Source: an uncultured Veillonella sp. (GTDB lineage: Bacteria; Bacillota; Negativicutes; Veillonellales; Veillonellaceae). Taken from it: a stretch of DNA of 12,140 nucleotides. The position numbers and the translations under genes were made by a program. The DNA lies in assembly GCA_900552445.1 (NCBI GenBank), contig URZS01000010.1:1-12140 (forward strand), in the 5' to 3' direction. Shown here one piece after another: positions 6,659-12,140 of this stretch (positions within the stretch are counted from its first letter, which is position 1; the number at the start of each line of letters is the position of its first letter). The notes beneath the pieces were generated by a model. That model did no database searches. It was not told the DNA's origin and worked only from the letters and a program-made list of their open reading frames with translations.

Positions 6659-6687
6659 TAGCCGCTACGTTAGTAGCGGCTATTTTT
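6659..6687 (+). terminator. Intrinsic terminator (possible attenuator) before the metal transporter
   Basis: TAGCCGCTAC (6659-6668), loop GTTA, GTAGCGGCTA (6673-6682), then TTTTT (6683-6687). The 10-bp GC-rich perfect stem with a tetraloop and T tail is a textbook Rho-independent terminator. It closes the unit that starts near 6460. No clear alternative antiterminator pairing is seen. Confidence 0.9.
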
Positions 6688-6775
6688 CCGTTTAAATCGG
6701 GGTAGATTACATCATTTTTGTATTAACAAGATAACGAAAGATTTTAAACTCAGTATCTACAAAAGGAGATTTATT
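6688..6775 (+). other. Leader of the metal transporter operon
   Basis: This 88-bp AT-rich segment separates the terminator from the transporter's first gene. AAAAGGAG just before the ATG at 6776 is the ribosome binding site. A weak promoter is possible (TTGTAT at 6718-6723, with TTTTAA at 6742-6747), but the -10 is poor. No metal-regulator box that I can name is visible. Confidence 0.4.
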
Positions 6776-7717
6776 ATGAAATTCAATCGAATCTTACTAA
6801 TCGTCGTATCATTAGCACTTATGTTGTTTGCATTAGCAGGCTGTGGAAAAGACGCGGCGCAAGACAATCAGAAAAAATTAAACGTCGTTGCCACAACGAC
6901 AATGTTAACGGATTTAGTAAAAGAAATTGGCGGTGACCATGTATCTGTACAAGGTCTCATGGGCCCAGGCGTAGACCCGCACCTCTACCAAGCTAGCGCC
7001 GGCGATGTAACAACTATGTCTAAGGCAGATGTTGTGGTGTACAACGGCATTCACTTAGAAGGTAAAATGGGTTCCATTTTCGATAATTTAACAAAACAAA
7101 ATAAAGCTACTATCCGCGTATCTGATGCCATTGATCCAGCCACTCTACTCGACTTTGATGAAGAAGATGGTGTAAAAACTAAAGACCCTCACATTTGGTT
7201 CGATGTAGCTAACTGGAAACTAGCAGCCAAAGCTGTTTACGAAGGTCTTGCGAAAGCAGATCCAGCGCATAAAGAAGATTTCAAAAAACGATATGATGCA
7301 TATCTTACAAAATTAGATGAAACTGATGCGTATATCAAAGCACAAGCAGAATCTATTCCAAAAGAATCTCGCGTACTTGTAACAGCTCACGATGCATTCC
7401 AATACTTTGCTCGCGCTTATGGCTTTGAAGTAAAAGGTTTACAAGGTGTAAGTACTGCTACAGAGGCAGGCACACAAGATGTAAATGAACTTGTTCAATT
7501 CATCGTAGATCATAAAATTAAAGCTATCTTCGTAGAATCTTCTGTACCACACAAAACAATTGAAGCCGTTCAAGAAGCAGCTAAGGCTAAAGGCTGGAAT
7601 GTTGCCATCGGCGGCGAATTATACTCCGACTCCCTCGGTTCTGAAGGCACTGAAGGCGGCACATATATTGGCATGGTAAAAGCTAATATCGATACAATTG
7701 TTAAAGCACTTAAATAA
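6776..7717 (+). CDS. Metal ABC transporter substrate-binding lipoprotein (MntA/TroA type)
   Basis: This is a 313-residue cluster A-I metal-binding protein. Residues 1-23 are a lipoprotein signal ending in the lipobox LAGC, with C23 the acylated cysteine, so it is exported and membrane-tethered. Four likely metal ligands are visible by family position: H69 (GVDPHLY), H139 (DPHIW), H205 (TAHDAF) and D285 (ELYSDSLG). This His3-Asp set resembles Treponema TroA; pneumococcal PsaA has Glu at the third position. The His-rich loop typical of many ZnuA proteins is absent; a short acidic stretch (DFDEEDG, 126-132) lies there instead. Mn, Fe or Zn import is therefore all possible, with Mn favoured by operon type only. 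It is the first of four same-strand genes, followed after 11 bp by the ATPase. Confidence 0.93.
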   Translation: MKFNRILLIVVSLALMLFALAGCGKDAAQDNQKKLNVVATTTMLTDLVKEIGGDHVSVQGLMGPGVDPHLYQASAGDVTTMSKADVVVYNGIHLEGKMGSIFDNLTKQNKATIRVSDAIDPATLLDFDEEDGVKTKDPHIWFDVANWKLAAKAVYEGLAKADPAHKEDFKKRYDAYLTKLDETDAYIKAQAESIPKESRVLVTAHDAFQYFARAYGFEVKGLQGVSTATEAGTQDVNELVQFIVDHKIKAIFVESSVPHKTIEAVQEAAKAKGWNVAIGGELYSDSLGSEGTEGGTYIGMVKANIDTIVKALK

Positions 7718-7728
7718 AGGAGGTCTCC

Positions 7729-8460
7729 ATGGAATGGGCCGTTGAAGTTGAAGATATGACCGTAGCCTATACGACAAAACCCGTATTATGGGACGTAGAT
7801 ATGAAGGTACCCATCGGTTCTTTAGCGGCCATCGTCGGCCCTAATGGAGCCGGTAAATCTACATTATTAAAGGCCATGTTAGGCCTATTAACAGTTATCT
7901 CAGGTAGTGTTAAGTTTTATATCGACCACCACTTAGCGATGGACAAAAAGGATTACAAGAAAATCGCCTATGTCCCTCAAAGCGGTAGCGTAGACTGGGA
8001 CTTTCCTACTACCGTATTAGACGTTGTACTTATGGGCCGCTATGGTCATCTAGGTTGGTTCAAACGACCAAGTAAAAAGGATAAGGAGCTGGCCCTCTCC
8101 ATGATTGAAAAAATGGGCATGAGCGACTATGTAAATAGGCAAATTCGTCAGCTTTCAGGGGGCCAACAACAGCGTGTGTTCCTCGCGAGAGCCCTCGTAC
8201 AAGAGGCAGATATTTACCTCATGGACGAGCCCTTCAAGGGCGTCGATAAAACGACGGAGCACGCTATTATCTCCCTTTTACAAGAAATGAAAGCGCGCGG
8301 CAAAACGGTTATTGTCGTACACCACGATTTAAATACGGTGCCTCAGTATTTCGACTGGGTAACGATGGTCAATAAGCAAACTGTTGCCTACGGTCCTGTG
8401 GCAGAGACCTTTACTGAAGAAGCCATCGAGCGCACCTACGGCAAGGGGAGGATTGTATGA
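7729..8460 (+). CDS. Metal ABC transporter ATPase (MntB/TroB type)
   Basis: This 243-residue cytoplasmic ATPase powers the transporter. All ABC motifs are intact: Walker A GPNGAGKS (37-44), Q-loop YVPQ (81-84), signature LSGGQ (142-146), Walker B IYLMDE (162-167) and switch histidine in VVHHD (about 199). The segment SVDWDFPTTVLDVVLMGRYG after the Q-loop is characteristic of Mn/Zn/Fe-family ATPases. AAAGGAGG directly precedes the ATG at 7729. The stop codon overlaps the next gene's start in ATGA (8457-8460), so ATPase and first permease are translationally coupled. The coding sequence is noticeably richer in GC than gatAB upstream. Confidence 0.96.
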   Translation: MEWAVEVEDMTVAYTTKPVLWDVDMKVPIGSLAAIVGPNGAGKSTLLKAMLGLLTVISGSVKFYIDHHLAMDKKDYKKIAYVPQSGSVDWDFPTTVLDVVLMGRYGHLGWFKRPSKKDKELALSMIEKMGMSDYVNRQIRQLSGGQQQRVFLARALVQEADIYLMDEPFKGVDKTTEHAIISLLQEMKARGKTVIVVHHDLNTVPQYFDWVTMVNKQTVAYGPVAETFTEEAIERTYGKGRIV

Positions 8461-9422
8461 CTATTCTCCAATCCTACACGACACAGATGGTATTGCTCGG
8501 CACAGCTCTCTTGGGCCTTGCCAGCGGTATTGCAGGCACCTTCGCAGTACTGCGCAAGGAAAGCCTCATCGGTGACGGTCTCTCTCACGCGGCACTGCCT
8601 GGTGTAGTCATCGCGTTCTTGCTGACCGGTATAAAAGACATCGAGGTACTGATTATAGGTGCCGCTCTGTCCTCTATCACTGCGGCGTGGCTCATTACCA
8701 TCACCGTAGAAAACAGTAAAATCAAATTCGATGGCGCTCTGGCTACTATACTATCTGCTTTCTTTGGTCTTGGTATGGTTCTACTCACCTACCTTCAAAG
8801 TCTAAACAATGCAGGTCAGGCGGGGCTTTCAAAATTTATATTTGGACAGGCCGCCACCATATTAGCCCGCGATGTGTACATTACATCGGCAGCAGCGCTC
8901 ATCATTATCGTTTTAACAGCCTTATTTTGGAAAGAACTCAAACTCATCTCTTTCGACGTAGAATATGCTAAAACACTGCAAATTCCCGTCACCTTTACAC
9001 TCATTTTATATCGTTCCCTATTGATCATGACCATCATCATCGGCATTCAATCAGTAGGTGCTATCTTGATTAGTTCCCTACTCATTGCACCGGCCGTAGG
9101 GGCCCGTCAATGGACAAACAAGCTAGGTACCATGTGCATACTAGCAGGATGTTTCGGCATGGTGTCTGCCATTGGCGGTACCCTTTGGAGCACAACAGTA
9201 CAAAAACTGCCTACAGGGCCTGCGATCATCGTCATTCTGTCGGTTATCGTACTGTTAAGCCTCATTTTTGCACCTAATAGAGGCATGTTGTGGCAATATC
9301 GTAAAAACAAACAATCAAAACAAGCTTTACTATCAGAAACCGCAAAGATAAGCCCCGCCGATTTGCAACAAAGGATATATAGAGCAGACAGTGGACAGCC
9401 TCGCATAGGAGGTGCCCCATGA
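8457..9422 (+). CDS. Metal ABC transporter permease 1 (ABC-3 family, MntC/TroC type)
   Basis: This is a 321-residue polytopic inner-membrane protein with about eight hydrophobic segments, ending near residue 272 and followed by a basic cytoplasmic tail of about 50 residues. ABC-3 landmarks are visible: GTFAVLRKESLIGDGLSHAALPGV near 27-50, the block contacting the ATPase and containing the conserved SHAALPG; and SVGAILISSLLIAPAVGAR near 199-217. It would form half of the membrane channel with the next gene product. It starts within the ATPase stop codon (ATGA) and its own stop overlaps the next start (ATGA, 9419-9422). Together these overlaps indicate tight stoichiometric coupling. Confidence 0.95.
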   Translation: MTILQSYTTQMVLLGTALLGLASGIAGTFAVLRKESLIGDGLSHAALPGVVIAFLLTGIKDIEVLIIGAALSSITAAWLITITVENSKIKFDGALATILSAFFGLGMVLLTYLQSLNNAGQAGLSKFIFGQAATILARDVYITSAAALIIIVLTALFWKELKLISFDVEYAKTLQIPVTFTLILYRSLLIMTIIIGIQSVGAILISSLLIAPAVGARQWTNKLGTMCILAGCFGMVSAIGGTLWSTTVQKLPTGPAIIVILSVIVLLSLIFAPNRGMLWQYRKNKQSKQALLSETAKISPADLQQRIYRADSGQPRIGGAP

Positions 9423-10519
9423 CAGTACATACAGAGATTTTACTCATCGCCATTGCAGTATCCATCGCGTGCGCTATCCCTGGTGTATTCCTCGTGTTGC
9501 GCCGCATGTCCATGATGGCCGACGCCATTACGCACACCGTATTCCTGGGCATCGTGCTCGCATTCTTTGTAACGGAAGATTTAAACTCTCCCTTGCTTTT
9601 AGTAGGGGCAACCGTAGTCGGTGTAGGAACGGTATGGCTTACAGAGATGGTTCATAACACGGGCCTCGTCAACGAAGACGCGTCCATTGGTATCATCTTC
9701 CCGCTCCTCTTCTCCATTGCCATCATCCTCGTCAGTCTCTATAGCGGCAACGCACACCTGGACGTAGATACAGCACTTCTAGGAGAAATCGCGTTTGCCC
9801 CATTCGACAGATGGATTGTAAACGGTACCGACTTAGGTCCTGTATCACTATGGATTTCCCTTGGGGTAGCGGTCATCAACCTCCTATTAGTTATGCTCTT
9901 CTACAAGGAATTGCAGCTCTCTACCTTCGATCCACTATTAGCAGGGCTTTTCGGCTTCATGCCCGCCCTCATCCACTACGTGCTCATGACCATGGTATCC
10001 CTCACCGTTGTGGCCTCCTTCCAAGCGGTAGGTGCCATCCTCGTTATTGGCCTCATGATCGGGCCTGCGGTTATCGCTTATTTATGGACGGACTCTGTGA
10101 AAGCCATGCTCACTAGCAGTATCATCATCGGCATTATCTGTGCCGTCATCGGTACAGAAGTTGCTTTCACCCTAGACGTATCCATTGCAGGCGCTATCGC
10201 AACGACGATTGGTATCGCTTTATTAATTGCCGTTATTTGCACGCCAAAGACGGGCTATATCGCAACCTATCTTCGCCAGCGCCACTTGCGTCGTCACTAT
10301 CGAGAAACGATGATGCTCTGCCACATCTATACCCATATGAATACACCTATAGCGGCCATTGAAAACGGTATCGGCACCATTCACGAACACTTGAACTGGA
10401 AGCCAGCCTATACACACCAAGCCGCATCACACCTTAAGAAGCAAGGCTTGTTATATGTAACAAATGGGTACTATATGCTGACCGATAAAGGCGTGGCACA
10501 AGTGAAAGAAATCATTTAA
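9419..10519 (+). CDS. Metal ABC transporter permease 2 with C-terminal winged-helix-like tail (MntD/TroD type)
   Basis: This has 366 residues. Residues 1-275 are an ABC-3 permease with about eight membrane segments; GVFLVLRRMSMMADAITHTVFLGI (22-45) and QAVGAILVIGLMIGPAVIAY (202-221) match the family. Residues 280-366 form a soluble basic tail: YLRQRHLRRHYRETMML, then a helix-turn-helix-like stretch (AYTHQAASHLKKQGLL, 330-345) and a short wing-like hairpin (YVTNGYYMLTDKGVAQVKEII, 346-366). This resembles the winged-helix part of DtxR/MarR-like proteins. Extended permeases of this type are known in some Mn transporters; Treponema TroD is of similar length. The tail may sense metal or bind the ATPase; DNA binding is not shown. 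The gene is last in the operon and a terminator follows. Confidence 0.92.
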   Translation: MTVHTEILLIAIAVSIACAIPGVFLVLRRMSMMADAITHTVFLGIVLAFFVTEDLNSPLLLVGATVVGVGTVWLTEMVHNTGLVNEDASIGIIFPLLFSIAIILVSLYSGNAHLDVDTALLGEIAFAPFDRWIVNGTDLGPVSLWISLGVAVINLLLVMLFYKELQLSTFDPLLAGLFGFMPALIHYVLMTMVSLTVVASFQAVGAILVIGLMIGPAVIAYLWTDSVKAMLTSSIIIGIICAVIGTEVAFTLDVSIAGAIATTIGIALLIAVICTPKTGYIATYLRQRHLRRHYRETMMLCHIYTHMNTPIAAIENGIGTIHEHLNWKPAYTHQAASHLKKQGLLYVTNGYYMLTDKGVAQVKEII

Positions 10520-10562
10520 TTAACGTTAATCAGACACCTCTAAAATACATACTTTTCCAACA

Positions 10563-10599
10563 AAAAGGAGCTGAAATCAATTAAGATTCAGCTCCTTTT
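10563..10599. terminator. Bidirectional intrinsic terminator between convergent genes
   Basis: AAAAGGAGCTGAA (10563-10575) and TTCAGCTCCTTTT (10587-10599) form a perfect 13-bp stem with an 11-base loop. It has A-rich and T-rich flanks on either side, so it can end the transporter operon on the plus strand and the acetyltransferase gene on the minus strand. Confidence 0.9.
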
Positions 10600-10602
10600 A
10601 AT

Positions 10603-11091
10603 CTAAAATGCAATCCGCATTTGGTACCATTTAGCACCGCCATGATCAGACTCTGATTCACCTTCATTTACAAAACCAAACTTGGCATAATAAGGAATCT
10701 TTTCTTCCTTACAAGTTAAAATAACACCCTTACGTTTTTCCTCTCTCGCAAGGTCGATAAATGCCTCTATCAACTGACCACCTATACCACGATTGCGGTA
10801 TTCTGGCATCGTATTTAAACCAAATATCATCTGCCATGCACCATTGGGATTATGCAGCGAAGCATCGGCGAACATCTCGTCCATTAAGATTTCATCATCC
10901 GTTACAAAACCATCAATAAAACCAATAGGTGTATCGCCGTCAAAGGCCATTAAAAACTGACCTGCATAATGATCTAATCGCTCCTTAAAAGCCTCACGAG
11001 GCGCTGCTTCAGCAGGAGGGAAACAAGTGGCTTCTATATGTGTCACTAAATCTAAATCTGCAGTTGTCGCTTTTCGTATTAATATATCCAT
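10603..11091 (-). CDS. GNAT-family N-acetyltransferase (AANAT-like)
   Basis: This encodes 162 residues from ATG 11091. An in-frame ATG at 11103 exists, but only 11091 has a Shine-Dalgarno (GGAG at 11098-11101, 6-base spacing), and the protein then starts MDILIRKATTADL, a usual GNAT opening. The acetyl-CoA-binding motif A is at about 91-113 with RNRGIGG (99-105). KIPYYAKFGF (131-140) is motif B. ECFPPAEAA-like ATCFPPAEAA (21-30) resembles bacterial arylalkylamine N-acetyltransferase-like proteins, so an amine substrate is possible but unproven. It is a single gene, separated from the upstream acetyltransferase by a terminator; a TATACT -10-like sequence lies at 11124-11129 without a clear -35. 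Confidence 0.88.
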   Translation of the reverse strand: MDILIRKATTADLDLVTHIEATCFPPAEAAPREAFKERLDHYAGQFLMAFDGDTPIGFIDGFVTDDEILMDEMFADASLHNPNGAWQMIFGLNTMPEYRNRGIGGQLIEAFIDLAREEKRKGVILTCKEEKIPYYAKFGFVNEGESESDHGGAKWYQMRIAF

Positions 11092-11145
11092 AACTTTCTC
11101 CATCGTATTTACATATCGGTTTTAGTATATACCGTTTATAAAACA

Positions 11146-11179
11146 AAGGCTACACATTCAATGAGTGATGTGTAGCCTT
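11146..11179 (-). terminator. Intrinsic terminator of the two-gene acetyltransferase unit
   Basis: On the minus strand AAGGCTACACA, a 12-base loop and TGTGTAGCCTT are followed by TGTTTT. The perfect 11-bp stem lies about 50 bp past the stop of the gene ending at 11229. Confidence 0.85.
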
Positions 11180-11228
11180 ATATTAATAATCTCACAAATT
11201 ACTTTCCATATAGATTGTCTAGCAATTA

Positions 11229-11645
11229 TTATTTCGTATATTTAGGCACATTGCGATATTGCATTGGTAAGGAATTCTCTTTTACCTTAAAGCCGTGCTT
11301 TTCGTAAAATGGTGCATTCTTGCTATCGCCAATCATAACATTAATGTACAAGTAAGACTTGTAAGCGTCTTTCACCATTTCTAGCAAATGACCTGCAATA
11401 CCTCGGCCGTGATAATCAGGATGAACTAGTACATAGTTGATAAAACATACGAGTTCGCCATCATCCATGACGCGGATAAGGCCCACCAAACGGTCGCCAT
11501 CCCACGCACTAATCACACGAGAGGAATTCATGAGCGCCTTGTGTAATCGATCAGGATATTTACCTACCACCCAACGAACAGACAGAAATAAATCTGCTAC
11601 TTGCTGGGATGTAAAATTTCGCTCCTCAGTATATGTAATCTCCAT
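11229..11645 (-). CDS. GNAT-family N-acetyltransferase
   Basis: This encodes 138 residues from ATG 11645, chosen because GGAGGAG (11651-11657) lies 5 bases upstream. A longer form from 11669 would add eight residues, partly encoded by the Shine-Dalgarno itself, and is less likely. Motif A is VLVHPDYHGRGIAGHLLEMV (about 72-91), with the acetyl-CoA pyrophosphate loop HGRGIAG, and motif B is NAPFYEKHGFKV (110-121). The N-terminal WVVGKYPDRLHKAL followed by WDGDRLVGLIRVM is typical of short stand-alone bacterial GNATs of YjcF/PhnO-like size. The substrate is unknown. The gap to the upstream acetyltransferase gene is 34 bp with no terminator, so the two are probably co-transcribed. Confidence 0.88.
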   Translation of the reverse strand: MEITYTEERNFTSQQVADLFLSVRWVVGKYPDRLHKALMNSSRVISAWDGDRLVGLIRVMDDGELVCFINYVLVHPDYHGRGIAGHLLEMVKDAYKSYLYINVMIGDSKNAPFYEKHGFKVKENSLPMQYRNVPKYTK

Positions 11646-11679
11646 AAAAGCTCCTCCAATGAATCCCAAGATAGCTCTA

Positions 11680-12110
11680 TCAATCGAGTTCCTTGCTCAT
11701 ATAGATAACATCGTCCATAGGGTTATGATAGTACGGTTCGCATTCAACAAAGCCATGCTTCTTATACAAATGTATCGCTGCTTGCAACGGCTCAATTGTA
11801 TCTAGCACCATTTCTTTATATCCAGAGGCCTTAGCATGGTCCATGATACTTTCAATCAGACGATCACCGAGAGCATGACCACGCCCTTCGGGACGTACAT
11901 AGAGGCGTTTCATTTCACAACGGGTATCGCTATGCTGATAATACGCCACCATGCCGAGCACCACATCATTATCATCAATAGCAACCAATAATTCACCATT
12001 TGGTGCCGTATATTTTTCTGCTATATCTGCTAATTCCTTATCTAAATTCTGAAAGGACAAATCGCGACCAAGCCACTGCGTATACTCAGTAATCAACTCT
12101 TTTACTTGAT
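11680..12110 (-). CDS. GNAT-family N-acetyltransferase, 5'-truncated at contig end
   Basis: This frame ends at 11680 and remains open to the adapter junction at 12110, reading QVKELITEYTQWLGRDLSF at its start. The TTG at 12096 could be read as a start but has no Shine-Dalgarno and lies inside a conserved block (ELxxEYxxWLGxDLSFQ) that family members enter after about 12-15 residues. The real start is therefore outside the window. Motif A is CEMKRLYVRPEGRGHALGDRL, with the acetyl-CoA loop RPEGRGHALG, and motif B is AIHLYKKHGFVE, followed by the tail PYYHNPMDDVIYMSKEL. This is a common stand-alone GNAT subfamily of about 150-160 residues; its substrate is not assigned. It is first of a likely two-gene unit. 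Confidence 0.87.
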
Positions 12111-12140
12111 AGATCGGAAGAGCGTCGTGTAGGGAAAGAG
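12111..12140 (-). other. Illumina P5/Read-1 adapter remnant, reverse complement (contamination)
   Basis: The 30 bases begin AGATCGGAAGAGCGTCGTGT, the standard Illumina Read-2 read-through sequence, and are the exact reverse complement of bases 11-40. They are library sequence attached to a truncated gene. Confidence 0.97.

Noticed and set aside
6454..6690. A metal riboswitch (for example yybP-ykoY type) ahead of the transporter.
   Set aside because: I could not find its conserved loops or a multi-helix fold; only the small dyad and the terminator stem are evident.
10519..10530. Perfect palindrome ATTAACGTTAAT overlapping the last permease's stop.
   Set aside because: A 12-bp AT-rich palindrome is expected by chance in such DNA, and it has no promoter nearby; a proper terminator follows at 10563.
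12094..12096. TTG as the start codon of the last acetyltransferase.
   Set aside because: No Shine-Dalgarno, and the frame stays open with family-like sequence (QVKEL) up to the adapter.
11..12140. A perfect 30-bp terminal inverted repeat flanking the whole window, like a giant transposon or linear plasmid.
   Set aside because: Both copies are Illumina adapter sequence.

Overview
The window looks like a short-read contig from a low-GC, diderm Firmicute, most likely a Veillonella or close relative in the Negativicutes. This is inferred from three things: Firmicute-style strong Shine-Dalgarno sequences (AAAGGAGG, GGAGG), AT-rich intergenic DNA, and exported TonB-domain proteins that imply an outer membrane. 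The genus is a judgement from memory of codon use and gene content, not a search result. Both ends are not biological: bases 1-40 and 12111-12140 are Illumina P5/Read-1 adapter in opposite orientations, so the first and last genes are cut artificially.

Layout. (1) 41-2354 (+): the 3' part of gatA and all of gatB, translationally coupled; they encode the tRNA-dependent amidotransferase. (2) 2428-3879: a complete IS3-family (IS150-type) insertion sequence on the minus strand, with orfA, orfB, an A9G frameshift site, imperfect terminal inverted repeats and a hairpin that covers the orfA ribosome binding site. (3) 3880-5391 (-): a DUF438/hemerythrin-like/PAS regulator whose 3' end is replaced by the IS, giving one 699-codon reading frame that runs from the host gene into the transposase. 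The lost 3' end is not on the other side of the IS and no target duplication is visible, so the junction is a deletion, an IS-mediated recombination or an assembly join. (4) 5618-6347 (-): two tandem small exported proteins that consist almost only of a TonB C-terminal domain. (5) 6425-6687 (+): a self-contained transcription unit with an extended -10 promoter, a dyad, a 31-codon ORF with a perfect Shine-Dalgarno, and an intrinsic terminator. (6) 6776-10519 (+): a four-gene metal ABC transporter of the MntABCD/TroABCD type (lipoprotein, ATPase, two permeases), with 4-bp overlaps between the last three genes. The second permease carries a C-terminal winged-helix-like tail. (7) 10603-12110 (-): three GNAT acetyltransferases, the last cut by the contig end.

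How the parts work together. GatAB (with GatC elsewhere) corrects Glu-tRNA(Gln) and/or Asp-tRNA(Asn). The transporter captures a transition metal (Mn, Zn or Fe) in the periplasm and imports it with ATP. The TonB-domain proteins may relate to envelope uptake, but this is only suggested by proximity. I see no defence system, CRISPR array, tRNA or rRNA. The best candidates for something undescribed are the 31-aa unit upstream of the transporter, the paired anchor-less TonB domains, and the permease-winged-helix fusion.
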